A stretch of 64,000 nucleotides of DNA from an uncultured bacterium (lineage in GTDB: Bacteria; Bacillota; Clostridia; Lachnospirales; Lachnospiraceae). The position numbers and the translations under genes were made by a program. Positions 34,068 to 42,583 of the stretch are shown piece after piece; position 1 is the stretch's first letter; every line of letters begins with the position of its first letter. A model generated the notes under the pieces. It ran no database searches and was not told the origin of the DNA. It saw nothing but the letters and a program-made list of their open reading frames with translations. Location of the stretch: NCBI GenBank assembly GCA_905215155.1, contig CAJMPJ010000001.1, positions 94,632 to 158,631 of the forward strand. Reading direction: 5' to 3'.

Positions 34068-34090
34068 TTAAGAAAAAAGAAAAAGATTTT
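34068..34090 (+). repeat. Right attachment-site candidate (attR), 23-base direct repeat
   Basis: Identical to 31228-31250. It is followed after 65 bases by the next chromosomal gene, so the integration site is the gap between the amino acid transporter operon and a lipoprotein gene. Confidence 0.65.
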
Positions 34091-34155
34091 TCACAATCGG
34101 ATGGTATACTGAAATCGCAATCATCGTTGAAGCATAAAAGAAAGAAGGGAAGTTT

Positions 34156-34794
34156 ATGAAAAAAACATGGATGGCAGCATTGCTTATCTGTTCGGCCCTT
34201 GTCTTTACGGCCTGTGGAAGATCAGCTGTTAATAAAGAAACAACCGGGACATCGGCTCCGGTTCAGAGTTCAGGAACCTCGGCTGAGGTAAGCACAGAAG
34301 CTCCCGGCGAAACAGAGGAATTTAAAATCCTGACCGGCAAAGTGGTAAATGTTACCGACAACATGGATCAGATCACCGTATTGAATGGGAAAGCAGAGAC
34401 TACCCTTGATTTAGACCGTGTGGCAGTAGAGACTTCCTATGCGCTTGAAGATGGAGTAGAGGTTTCCGTGGTTTATAAAGGGGAAATCTCCGGTGATGAT
34501 GCCAAGAATGCGAAGATCTTACTTGTGTTAGATGCCCAGGAGAGCATGAAAGTGCAGGAAGTCACAGGAATCGTGACAGACCAGGCCATGAGCACCTTTA
34601 CCATCAAGACCGAATCCGGAACGGAGATGGGCTTTATGAAAGACAATGCAGAAGGTCTGGATTCCGATGTACTTGGAAAGGCCGCAGATGACAGCAACGG
34701 AAGCGGAGCAAACGTGAAGGTTACTTATGTGACGGTCAAATATGATGCAGGAAGCGCTTCTAATTTTCCTCTGAAGGTAGAAGCTGCCAAATAA
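34156..34794 (+). CDS. Lipoprotein of unknown function
   Basis: 212 aa. Signal peptide MKKTWMAALLICSALV with lipobox FTAC, then a Thr/Ser/Glu linker to about residue 55. The body holds two similar strand-rich units, beginning KILTGKVVNVTDNMDQITV and VQEVTGIVTDQAMSTFTIK, which looks like a tandem OB-like or DUF5666-like repeat. AAGGGAAG precedes ATG 34156. No enzyme motif seen. Confidence 0.75.
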   Translation: MKKTWMAALLICSALVFTACGRSAVNKETTGTSAPVQSSGTSAEVSTEAPGETEEFKILTGKVVNVTDNMDQITVLNGKAETTLDLDRVAVETSYALEDGVEVSVVYKGEISGDDAKNAKILLVLDAQESMKVQEVTGIVTDQAMSTFTIKTESGTEMGFMKDNAEGLDSDVLGKAADDSNGSGANVKVTYVTVKYDAGSASNFPLKVEAAK

Positions 34795-34849
34795 GAGAAA
34801 GTAATACCCCAGGAAATCCCGGATAACCAAGGCTTTTTTGATAAAAGGC

Positions 34850-34917
34850 TTGCAAATTCGGGATTTTCATGTAAAATAAGAGAGATGACAGCGGAAGGGT
34901 CTATAGACCCTTTTTTT
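34850..34917 (+). promoter_or_regulatory. Candidate promoter and attenuating terminator in the ABC-F leader
   Basis: TTGCAA at 34850-34855, 16-base spacer and TAAAAT at 34872-34877, then a perfect terminator GGGTC 34897-34901/GACCC 34906-34910 with seven T at 34911-34917, only 41 bases before the ABC-F start. No promoter was seen after the terminator, so transcription of the ABC-F gene would have to read through it. The hairpin could alternatively just end the upstream lipoprotein transcript. Confidence 0.5.
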
Positions 34918-34957
34918 ATGGTTTTTTCATAAGCAGATCACAGAAAGGAAATTTAAG

Positions 34958-36598
34958 ATGATTAGTGCACATAACGTAACATTAAGAATCGGGAAGAAAG
35001 CTTTGTTTGAAGATGTAAACATTAAGTTTACTGAGGGAAACTGCTATGGTATGATCGGTGCCAACGGTGCTGGAAAATCCACATTCCTTAAGATTCTTTC
35101 CGGTGAACTGGAGCCTACAGCCGGTGACATCGTCATTACACCAGGACAGAGACTTTCCTTCTTAAAGCAGGATCATTTCAAATACGATGACTTCCAGGTA
35201 CTGGACACCGTTATCATGGGAAATACCAGACTTTATGAGATCATGAAGGAAAAGGATGCCATCTATATGAAGGAAGACTTTACCGACGAGGACGGCATCA
35301 AGGCAGCAGAGCTGGAAGGCGAATTCGCTACGATGAACGGCTGGGAGGCGGAATCCGATGCAGCAAACCTTTTAAATGGTCTTGGGATAGAAACCGATCT
35401 GCACTATAAAACCATGAGAGAATTAAACGGTGCGGAAAAGGTAAAGGTGCTTCTTGCACAAGCCCTGTTTGGCAATCCGGATATTCTTTTGTTGGACGAG
35501 CCGACCAACCACCTGGATTTAGATGCGATTGCATGGTTGGAGGAGTTCCTGATAAACTTTGAAAATACGGTGATCGTGGTTTCCCATGACCGCTATTTCT
35601 TAAATAAAGTCTGCACCCACATTGCGGACATTGATTACAGCAAGATCCAGCTTTATGCCGGAAACTATGATTTCTGGTATGAATCCAGTCAGCTTATGGT
35701 TAAGCAGATGAAGGAAGCAAACCGGAAGAAGGAAGAGAAGATGAAGGAACTGCAGGACTTTATCCAGCGTTTCTCCGCCAATGCTTCCAAGTCAAAGCAG
35801 GCGACTTCCAGAAAGCGTGCCTTAGAAAAGATCGAGCTGGATGACATCAAGCCTTCCAGCCGTAAATACCCATACATTGATTTCCGTCCCGCCCGTGAGA
35901 TTGGAAACGAAGTGCTGACCGTCAATAACTTATCAAAGACTATTGACGGTGTGAAGATCCTTGATAACATCTCTTTCACCTTAAACCGTGAAGATAAGGT
36001 GGCTTTGGTAGGGCCTAACGAACTTGCAAAGACAGTTCTCTTTAAGATTCTTGCAGGAGAGATGGAGCCGGATGAAGGCGATTACAAGTGGGGGCTTACC
36101 ACTTCCCAGTGTTATTTCCCAAAGGATAATACGGCTGAATTTGACAACGATGATACCATCGTTGACTGGCTGACCCAGTATTCCCCGGAAAAGGATGCCA
36201 CCTATGTACGAGGCTTCCTTGGACGTATGCTTTTTGCCGGTGAAGACGGTGTTAAGAAAGTGAAGGTGTTATCCGGTGGAGAAAAGGTGCGCTGTATGCT
36301 TTCCAAGCTGATGATTTCCGGTGCCAATGTTCTGATGCTTGATGAGCCGACGGACCATTTGGACATGGAGTCGATTACTGCACTGAATAATGGTCTTGTG
36401 AAGTTCCAGGGAGTTCTTATTTTTTCCTCCCGTGACCATCAGATCGTTGAGACCACAGCAAACCGTATTATGGAGATCGTAAACGGCCAGCTGATTGATA
36501 AGATCACTACCTATGACGAATATCTGGCAAGTGATGAGATGGCTCGTAAGAGACAGGTATTTACTCTGACAGAGGAACAGGCAGAAGAGAACAATTAA
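34958..36598 (+). CDS. ABC-F ATPase with one degenerate ATP site (YkpA/YbiT-like)
   Basis: 546 aa, two NBDs and no membrane domain; ABC-F proteins act on the ribosome. NBD1 Walker A is GANGAGKST (34-42), Walker B LLLDEPTNHLD and H-loop SHDRYF are normal, and NBD2 has an intact signature LSGGEK (438-443). The other composite site is decayed in all its parts: NBD2 Walker A is GPNELAKT (352-359), NBD1 signature is LNGAEK (156-161), and the NBD2 H-loop His is Arg492 (SSRDHQ). The linker (residues ~245-300) is Lys-rich. Related Firmicutes proteins may share some of this, which needs checking. Confidence 0.9.
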   Translation: MISAHNVTLRIGKKALFEDVNIKFTEGNCYGMIGANGAGKSTFLKILSGELEPTAGDIVITPGQRLSFLKQDHFKYDDFQVLDTVIMGNTRLYEIMKEKDAIYMKEDFTDEDGIKAAELEGEFATMNGWEAESDAANLLNGLGIETDLHYKTMRELNGAEKVKVLLAQALFGNPDILLLDEPTNHLDLDAIAWLEEFLINFENTVIVVSHDRYFLNKVCTHIADIDYSKIQLYAGNYDFWYESSQLMVKQMKEANRKKEEKMKELQDFIQRFSANASKSKQATSRKRALEKIELDDIKPSSRKYPYIDFRPAREIGNEVLTVNNLSKTIDGVKILDNISFTLNREDKVALVGPNELAKTVLFKILAGEMEPDEGDYKWGLTTSQCYFPKDNTAEFDNDDTIVDWLTQYSPEKDATYVRGFLGRMLFAGEDGVKKVKVLSGGEKVRCMLSKLMISGANVLMLDEPTDHLDMESITALNNGLVKFQGVLIFSSRDHQIVETTANRIMEIVNGQLIDKITTYDEYLASDEMARKRQVFTLTEEQAEENN

Positions 36599-36641
36599 TC
36601 CATGTAATTTACCGGCTTGAAGGTAAATCACATAAGCAGTT

Positions 36642-36690
36642 AATCCCCTGAATGAATGATTATTATAACACTCATTTGGGGGATTTTTTT
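36642..36690 (+). terminator. Terminator of the ABC-F gene
   Basis: AATCCCCTGAATGA pairs with TCATTTGGGGGATT across an AT-rich loop, followed by seven T ending at 36690. Confidence 0.85.
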
Positions 36691-36728
36691 GTGACCCATG
36701 ATAAAATGCAGGTTATTTTAAAGCGTGA

Positions 36729-36757
36729 TTGAATATTTTTCTCATATGACGTATAAT
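36729..36757 (+). promoter_or_regulatory. Promoter of cbiQ-cbiO
   Basis: TTGAAT at 36729-36734, 17-base spacer, TATAAT at 36752-36757. The predicted 5' leader is only about 20 bases and contains just the ribosome site, so this unit lacks the cobalamin riboswitch that precedes cbiM. Confidence 0.75.
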
Positions 36758-36781
36758 CGCCTTTAAAAGGAGGTGAAAACG

Positions 36782-37549
36782 ATACATACCATTGATTATT
36801 ATGCTTATGTTTCCGGGATGAAGGGCTGGAACTCCCAATTTAAGGCAATTGTGGCTGTGGCAGCCTTGTTTTTTTGCATTGGGGCGGATAAGGTATGGGT
36901 GTCCATGCTGGTGTTTCTGCCCATGTCTTTTCTGACGGTATTCGCAGGAAGAGTTTCATGGAGAAGTTATCTGGCTCTTCTTCGGATTCCGTTAGCTTTT
37001 CTCCTGATGGGAACTGCGGCCATTGCAGTGGGCTTGTCCCCCGTACCCTATGGGAACGTTTCTGTATCGGTGTTTGGATATTATCTGTATCTGACAGAAG
37101 ATGGGCTGCGGATGCCGGTCCGGCTGATTTTAAAGGCGATGGCGGCTTTAAGTGCCATGTATATGCTGGTGCTTTCCACTCCCGCAAGTGAGATCATCTG
37201 CATATTTGGCAGGCTTCATGTACCTAAGATCATTTTGGAGCTTATGAATATGATTTACCGGTTCATCTTCGTGATGATGGACACCCAGTACCGCATGAGG
37301 CTGGCAGCCGAATCCAGACTGGGATTTTTGGGGTTTAGAACCTCCTGCCGTTCCTTTGGCAGTTTGGCCGGGAATTTATTTGTGGTTTCCTTAAAGAAAG
37401 CGGGGGTCTATTATGATGCGCTGACGGCCCGCTGCTACGATGGGGAGCTTATGTTTCTGGAAGAGGAAAAGAGGCTGAAAGAATGGCAGATCTGGGCGGC
37501 AGTCAGTTATTTCCTGCTTCTTTTCCTGGGATACCTGCTGTCCATTTAA
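36782..37549 (+). CDS. cbiQ: Cobalt ECF transporter transmembrane component CbiQ
   Basis: About 256 aa with five or so transmembrane helices. The N-terminus HTIDYYAYVSGMKGWN is canonical for CbiQ, and the ATPase-coupling helices lie in the second half (AAESRLGFLGF, YDALTARCYDG). The start is odd: AAAAGGAGG ends at 36773, ideal for a start near 36782, where the codon is ATA. The identical context AGGTGAAAACGAT- precedes a normal ATG in the exonuclease gene at 39954. The alternative GTG at 36773 overlaps the ribosome site. It partners CbiO (next gene) and CbiM/CbiN. Confidence 0.85.
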   Translation: MHTIDYYAYVSGMKGWNSQFKAIVAVAALFFCIGADKVWVSMLVFLPMSFLTVFAGRVSWRSYLALLRIPLAFLLMGTAAIAVGLSPVPYGNVSVSVFGYYLYLTEDGLRMPVRLILKAMAALSAMYMLVLSTPASEIICIFGRLHVPKIILELMNMIYRFIFVMMDTQYRMRLAAESRLGFLGFRTSCRSFGSLAGNLFVVSLKKAGVYYDALTARCYDGELMFLEEEKRLKEWQIWAAVSYFLLLFLGYLLSI

Positions 37550-37580
37550 AGATAGCAAAGAGAAGGAGAGGTGAGGAAAC

Positions 37581-38444
37581 ATGGAGGAAATCCTTTTACA
37601 GGCCGAAAATTTAAGCTATTCCTATGAGCAGGGCAAAGAGGTATTAAAGGGAATCAGTTTGACGGTAAAAAAGGGAGAAAAAATCGCAGTTTTAGGTTCT
37701 AACGGAGCGGGAAAATCAACCTGCTTTTTCAATCTGAACGGCGTATATCAGCCCAGCGGCGGAAAAATTTTTTATCGGGGGAAGGAGATTAAAAAAAAGG
37801 ACTTAAATGAACTTAGAAAAAATGTGGGAATCGTCTTTCAGGATGCAGACAATCAGATCATTGCTTCCACGGTATTTGCAGAGATTTCCTTTGGCCCTAT
37901 GAATTTAAAGCTTCCAAAGGAGGAAGTGCGGCGGCGGGTGGTAGCTGCCATGGAAGATATGAATTTAAGCGGGTTTCAGGACAGGCCCCCCCATTATTTA
38001 AGCGGAGGGGAGAAAAAACGGGTCAGCATCGCAGATATCCTTGCCATGGAGTCTGAAATTATTCTATTTGATGAGCCTACGGCGTCTTTGGACCCGGTAA
38101 ATGTGGAAATGTTAAAGGATGTTCTTGATAAGATGAGGGAAATGGGGAAAACTCTTTTGATTTCCACCCATGATGTGGATTTCGCGTATGAATGGGCGGA
38201 TCGGGTGCTGGTCTTTGCCGATGGGCGGATCATCGCCGATGGTCCGGTTAAGGACGTATTTGAATCAAAGGAGGTGTTGGAGCAGGCAAATCTAAAAAAG
38301 CCTGTGCTGATGGAGGTTTATGAAAGTCTGGTGGGGCATGGTGTTTTAAAAAAGGGGGATCGTTTTCCGAGAAATACAAAGGAGCTGGAGGTCCTTTTAA
38401 GCGAAATTCCAGGAATTTACAAAGAAATTGACAGAATGGTGTGA
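37581..38444 (+). CDS. cbiO: Cobalt ECF transporter ATPase CbiO
   Basis: 287 aa ATPase. Walker A GSNGAGKST, Q-loop VFQDADNQIIASTVF, signature LSGGEKKRVSIADIL, Walker B IILFDEPTASLDP and H-loop STHDVDFAYEW are all intact. The C-terminal ~60 residues are the ECF-type helical extension. It lies 31 bases after cbiQ with an AGGAGAGG site. Confidence 0.93.
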   Translation: MEEILLQAENLSYSYEQGKEVLKGISLTVKKGEKIAVLGSNGAGKSTCFFNLNGVYQPSGGKIFYRGKEIKKKDLNELRKNVGIVFQDADNQIIASTVFAEISFGPMNLKLPKEEVRRRVVAAMEDMNLSGFQDRPPHYLSGGEKKRVSIADILAMESEIILFDEPTASLDPVNVEMLKDVLDKMREMGKTLLISTHDVDFAYEWADRVLVFADGRIIADGPVKDVFESKEVLEQANLKKPVLMEVYESLVGHGVLKKGDRFPRNTKELEVLLSEIPGIYKEIDRMV

Positions 38445-38474
38445 AACGTCTAAAATAGGAGAGTATTACGTGAA

Positions 38475-38629
38475 AGGTGCCTGTGTACATTCTCCGCAGG
38501 ATAATAGGGAAAAGGGTGAGAATCCCTTACGGTCCCGCCGCTGTAAGTGTGGAGCACAGTTTCATAGATCACTGGGAAACTGGGAAGAGAAACTGCTGTG
38601 AAGATCCATGAGTCAGAAGACCTGCCTTT
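38475..38629 (+). promoter_or_regulatory. Cobalamin (B12) riboswitch
   Basis: The stretch carries the conserved core of the AdoCbl riboswitch: GGTGCCTGTG at the 5' side, GGGTGAGAATCCCTTACGGT in outline, CCCGCCGCTGTAAG, then the B12-box region TCACTGGGAAACTGGGAAG and the closing GTCAGAAGACCTGCC. It lies between cbiO and cbiM and is followed by a terminator hairpin, so cobalamin should shut off cbiM-cbiN. Confidence 0.92.
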
Positions 38630-38701
38630 CATTTCGCTACGCACAGGTTACGAGTGATGACCGGTGCCGGAAGTCTTTTTGTTGTGCAAAGATTTCTTAA
38701 A

Positions 38702-38756
38702 CAAGCGCCTGTCTGATGAGTGGGAATCATCGGATGAGAGGGGCTTATTTTTTTGG
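38702..38756 (+). terminator. Expression-platform terminator of the cobalamin riboswitch
   Basis: AAGCGCC...TGATGA pairs with TCATC...GGGGCTT across a short loop, followed by a run of T just before the cbiM ribosome site. Confidence 0.65.
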
Positions 38757-38769
38757 AAGGAGAATAACA

Positions 38770-39519
38770 ATGAGTAAGAAAGAAAAAAGTATTATGAGAC
38801 TTGCAGTCGCATTTGCACTGGCCTTTGGGATCATGCCAAGTGCCTATGCCATGCACATTATGGAGGGGTATCTGCCTTTGGGATACTGCATCGCCTGGGG
38901 AGCGGTGTGTGTACCGTTTCTGGCAGCAGGATTTTTCTCCATCAGGAAAACCCTTAGGGAAAACAAAAGAGCAATGACCATACTTGCCATGTCAGGAGCG
39001 TTTGTATTCGTCATTTCCTCTTTAAAAATCCCGTCTGTCACAGGAAGCTGTTCCCATATGACAGGAACGGGGCTGGGGGCTATTTTGTTCGGTCCGTCGG
39101 CTGTGAGCATTCTGGGGATTATTGTTCTGATCTTTCAGGCGATTTTACTGGCTCACGGAGGACTGACCACGCTTGGGGCCAATACCTTTTCCATGGCGAT
39201 TGCAGGGCCTTTTGTATCTTTTGGAATTTATAAATTATGCAGGGCTTGTAAGGTCAACAAACTTGTCAGTGTATTTCTGGCCGCCATGCTGGGAGATCTA
39301 TTTACATACTGCGTGACCAGCATTCAGCTGGCACTTGCTTACCCGTCAGAGATGGGCGGTGTGGCTGCTTCTGCCGTGAAGTTCTTAGGTGTTTTTGCGC
39401 CTACCCAGCTTCCTCTGGCAGTCATCGAGGGAATCCTTACTACCGTTATCATCATGACGCTTGAGACCTATGCACTTCCCGAATTAAAAGCCATCGGATT
39501 TTCAAAGGAGGTTCGGTAA
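38770..39519 (+). CDS. cbiM: Cobalt ECF transporter substrate-capture protein CbiM
   Basis: About 249 aa from ATG 38770, with GGAAGGAG upstream. The signal-like N-terminus ends AYA, followed by MHIMEGYLP: the mature Met-His N-terminus is the metal ligand of CbiM/NikM. Several transmembrane helices and [24 protein letters not shown] follow, as in the family. Expression is under the preceding cobalamin riboswitch. Confidence 0.94.
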   Translation: MSKKEKSIMRLAVAFALAFGIMPSAYAMHIMEGYLPLGYCIAWGAVCVPFLAAGFFSIRKTLRENKRAMTILAMSGAFVFVISSLKIPSVTGSCSHMTGTGLGAILFGPSAVSILGIIVLIFQAILLAHGGLTTLGANTFSMAIAGPFVSFGIYKLCRACKVNKLVSVFLAAMLGDLFTYCVTSIQLALAYPSEMGGVAASAVKFLGVFAPTQLPLAVIEGILTTVIIMTLETYALPELKAIGFSKEVR

Positions 39520-39520
39520 A

Positions 39521-39838
39521 ATGACAAAGAAAAACAAACAGATCGTAGCCGCACTTTTGATTTTGGTATGTTTAATCGCGGTCATTCCGTTATTTGCCGT
39601 TAAAGGGGCAGAGTTTGGCGGGTCCGATGATGCAGGAAGCCAGATGATCTCTGAGATCCGGGGCGCGGAATATGAGCCCTGGTTCACTCCCGTTTTTGAG
39701 ACCGTGATCGGCGGGGAGCTTCCCGGCGAAGTGGAAAGCCTTCTTTTCTGTCTTCAGACCGGAATCGGCGTGGGAGTCATGGCCTTTTTCATGGGCCGTT
39801 TTGTGGAACGGAAAAAATGGCAGGACAAGCAGAAGTAA
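39521..39838 (+). CDS. cbiN: Cobalt transport protein CbiN
   Basis: 105 aa with two transmembrane helices and the family's ADD/SDDAGSQMISEI and EYEPWFTPVFE region between them, which interacts with the CbiM metal-binding loop. It starts one base after the cbiM stop. Confidence 0.93.
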   Translation: MTKKNKQIVAALLILVCLIAVIPLFAVKGAEFGGSDDAGSQMISEIRGAEYEPWFTPVFETVIGGELPGEVESLLFCLQTGIGVGVMAFFMGRFVERKKWQDKQK

Positions 39839-39862
39839 GAATACGGAAAAATCCATTGATTT

Positions 39863-39900
39863 GGGGGCTGTCGCATGTTTCGTGCGCAAGCCCCCTTTTC
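39863..39900 (+). terminator. Terminator of cbiM-cbiN
   Basis: GGGGGCT at 39863-39869 pairs with AGCCCCC at 39889-39895, followed by TTTTCT. Confidence 0.85.
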
Positions 39901-39953
39901 TAATTCATGGGGGAATGGTATACTAGACCTATCTTTAGACCGAGGTGAAAACG

Positions 39954-40709
39954 ATGAAAAAAATGATTTCCTGGAATGTAAACGGCCTTCGTGCCTGTGT
40001 AGAAAAGGGATTTTTGGATTATTTTAAAGAAGTGGATGCAGATGTATTTTGTATACAGGAAAGCAAGCTGCAGGAAGGACAGATTGATCTGCCCACTCCC
40101 GGCTATCACCAGTACTGGAATTATGCCGAAAAAAAGGGATATTCGGGAACTGCCATATTTACCAAAGAGGAACCCTTGTCGGTGGCTTACGGGATTGGAG
40201 CAGAGGAGCATGACAAAGAGGGACGTGTGATTGCCGCCGAATTTGACGAGTATTATGTGGTTACCTGTTACACTCCTAATTCACAGAATGAGCTGGCCCG
40301 TCTTCCCTACCGCATGACCTGGGAGGATGCATTTCTGGCTTATGTAAAAAAGCTGGAAGAGAAAAAGCCGGTAATTCTTTGCGGGGATTTCAATGTTGCC
40401 CATAAGGAGATCGACTTGAAAAACCCGAAAACCAACCGTAAGAATGCCGGTTTTACCGATGAAGAAAGAGCGAAATTTTCCGGTCTTTTGGAAGCCGGAT
40501 TTGTGGATACCTACCGCTATTTCTACCCGGATACCGAAGGGGTGTATTCCTGGTGGTCTTACCGCTTCAGTGCCAGACAGAAAAATGCCGGGTGGCGCAT
40601 TGACTATTTCTGCGTTTCGGAACGCTTAAAGGACAGGCTGGAGAGCGCAGCCATCCATACGGAGGTTCTGGGCTCGGATCATTGCCCGGTGGAGCTTGTG
40701 ATCCGGTAA
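39954..40709 (+). CDS. xth: Exodeoxyribonuclease III
   Basis: 251 aa endonuclease/exonuclease/phosphatase-fold AP endonuclease of base-excision repair. Motifs are [16 protein letters not shown] (metal Glu), GDFNVAH, and C-terminal [10 protein letters not shown] with the catalytic Asp-His. ATG 39954 has CGAGG at 39941-39945; an in-frame GTG at 39945 overlaps that site. Likely co-transcribed with the ABC-F gene 29 bases downstream. Confidence 0.94.
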   Translation: MKKMISWNVNGLRACVEKGFLDYFKEVDADVFCIQESKLQEGQIDLPTPGYHQYWNYAEKKGYSGTAIFTKEEPLSVAYGIGAEEHDKEGRVIAAEFDEYYVVTCYTPNSQNELARLPYRMTWEDAFLAYVKKLEEKKPVILCGDFNVAHKEIDLKNPKTNRKNAGFTDEERAKFSGLLEAGFVDTYRYFYPDTEGVYSWWSYRFSARQKNAGWRIDYFCVSERLKDRLESAAIHTEVLGSDHCPVELVIR

Positions 40710-40737
40710 TGGGAAAGACAGGAGAGAAGGATAAGGA

Positions 40738-42552
40738 ATGAATTTACTGACGATTGAACATTTGACAAAATCATATACGGAACGGCTGCTGTTTGACGAT
40801 ACCAGCTTCAGTATCAATGAAGGAGAAAAGATCGGACTGATCGGAATCAACGGTACGGGAAAATCCACGCTTTTGCGGATCGTTGCAGGTCTGGAGGTGC
40901 CGGATGAGGGAAATGTGGTTAAGGGCAGGAACCTGGATATCCGGTTTTTATCCCAGAATCCCAAGTTTCATGAGGGGGATACCATTTTACAGAGCATTGT
41001 CCGGGAAAATGAAGGACACGAACATGTGTGGGATTTGGAGAGCCAGGCGAAGACCATGCTGACAAGGCTTGGCTTTACGGACTTTGACTCCAAGGTGGAG
41101 ACTTTATCGGGAGGACAGAGAAAGCGGGTGGCTTTGGTCAGCGTCCTGCTTTCCACGGTAGACCTACTGGTTCTTGACGAGCCTACCAACCATTTGGACA
41201 GCAGTATGGCGGAATGGCTGGAGGACTATCTGCGCCGGTTTAAAGGCGCCCTTCTCATGGTTACCCATGACCGGTATTTCTTAGACAGCGTGACCAACCG
41301 GATCGTGGAACTGGATAAGGGAAAGCTTTACAGCTACCAGGAAAATTATGCGGGCTATTTAAAGCTGAAGGCAGAACGAATGGATATGGCGGCTGCCTCG
41401 GAGCGAAAACGCCAGTCCATTTTAAGGGTGGAGTTAGAATGGATGCAGCGGGGAGCCAGAGCCCGTTCCACCAAGCAGAAGGCCCATATTGAGCGGTATG
41501 AGACGCTCAGGGACCAAAAGGGGATCGAGCTTGATCAGACTGTGGAGCTGGATTCCATCGCAAGCCGGCTGGGCCGTACCACGGTGGAGCTTCAGGATAT
41601 ATGCAAGTCCTATGGTGATAAGGTATTAATGAAGGATTTTACCTATATCTTCCTGAAAAATGACCGCATCGGAATCATCGGGCCAAACGGAAGCGGAAAA
41701 TCCACGCTGATGAAGATCATCACCGGATGGCAGGAGCCGGATTCGGGAACCGTCACCATAGGCCAGACGGTGAAAATGGGATATTTTTCACAGGAAAGCG
41801 AAGATATGGATGGCAGCTTGAAGGTCATTGATTACATCCGAAATGTGGCAGAGTATGTAAAGACAAAGGATGGCAGCGTCAGTGCCTCCCAAATGCTGGA
41901 ACGGTTCTTATTTCCGCCCAGTGTCCAGTATACCACAATTGATAAACTGTCCGGCGGAGAGAAAAGAAGGCTTTATCTTCTGCGGATACTGATGGAGGCA
42001 CCCAATGTGCTTCTCTTAGATGAGCCGACCAATGACCTGGATATTCAGACGTTGACCATTTTAGAGGATTATTTAGACAGCTTCCAGGGAATCGTTGTTA
42101 CCGTATCCCATGACCGGTATTTCTTAGACCGTGTGGTAAGACGGATCTTTGCGTTTGAAGGCCAGGGAAAGGTGACCCAGTATGAAGGCGGGTTCACGGA
42201 TTACCAGGCGGCATTTCAGAAAAAATACCCGGATGGATTACCTGGTCAGAGCGAATCCAGGCAGAAGAAAGCAGACAGCGGGGAGAAGAAGGCGAAGGAA
42301 CGGCCTAAACTGGAACGGAAGCTTAAATTTTCCTATAAAGAGCAGAAGGAATGGGAAACCATTGAAGATGAGATCGCAGGTCTGGAAGAAGCGCTGGAGG
42401 GCTTAGACGGACAGATGGCGGAGGCGGCCAGTGATTACAGCCGGTTAAATGCTCTGATGAAGGAAAAATCAGAGAAGGAACAGCTTCTGGAGGAGAAGAT
42501 GGAGCGCTGGATGTACTTAAATGAACTGGCAGAACAGATTCGGAACCAGTGA
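40738..42552 (+). CDS. ABC-F ATPase, Uup-like
   Basis: 604 aa with two NBDs, both with consensus Walker A (GINGTGKST, GPNGSGKST), signatures (LSGGQRKR, LSGGEKRR), Walker B and SHDRYF/THDRYF H-loops. A Lys/Glu-rich linker to a C-terminal coiled coil (residues ~505-600) is the Uup-type DNA/ribosome-binding domain. It is the intact counterpart to the decayed ABC-F at 34958. Confidence 0.9.
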   Translation: MNLLTIEHLTKSYTERLLFDDTSFSINEGEKIGLIGINGTGKSTLLRIVAGLEVPDEGNVVKGRNLDIRFLSQNPKFHEGDTILQSIVRENEGHEHVWDLESQAKTMLTRLGFTDFDSKVETLSGGQRKRVALVSVLLSTVDLLVLDEPTNHLDSSMAEWLEDYLRRFKGALLMVTHDRYFLDSVTNRIVELDKGKLYSYQENYAGYLKLKAERMDMAAASERKRQSILRVELEWMQRGARARSTKQKAHIERYETLRDQKGIELDQTVELDSIASRLGRTTVELQDICKSYGDKVLMKDFTYIFLKNDRIGIIGPNGSGKSTLMKIITGWQEPDSGTVTIGQTVKMGYFSQESEDMDGSLKVIDYIRNVAEYVKTKDGSVSASQMLERFLFPPSVQYTTIDKLSGGEKRRLYLLRILMEAPNVLLLDEPTNDLDIQTLTILEDYLDSFQGIVVTVSHDRYFLDRVVRRIFAFEGQGKVTQYEGGFTDYQAAFQKKYPDGLPGQSESRQKKADSGEKKAKERPKLERKLKFSYKEQKEWETIEDEIAGLEEALEGLDGQMAEAASDYSRLNALMKEKSEKEQLLEEKMERWMYLNELAEQIRNQ

Positions 42553-42583
42553 CAACACAAAAGAGGCAGAGGAGTAACCAGGT

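Larger units (their letters stand above)
31228..34090. mobile_element. Collapsed integrative element (2.86 kb) with att-like repeats
   Basis: Bounded by an identical 23-base direct repeat (31228-31250 and 34068-34090). Inside each end are copies of TTTTGACTGCAT, a pattern typical of integrase arm sites. Next to the left end lies the C-terminal stub of a tyrosine integrase pointing outward. The interior holds a repressor/ImmA pair, two tiny basic proteins and a hypothetical gene, all much more AT-rich than flanking DNA. With no intact integrase it should be immobile unless helped in trans. Confidence 0.72.

Noticed and set aside
34885-34932. 15-codon leader peptide of the ABC-F gene
   Set aside because: The only promoter seen would start transcription on the ATG itself and no ribosome site precedes it.
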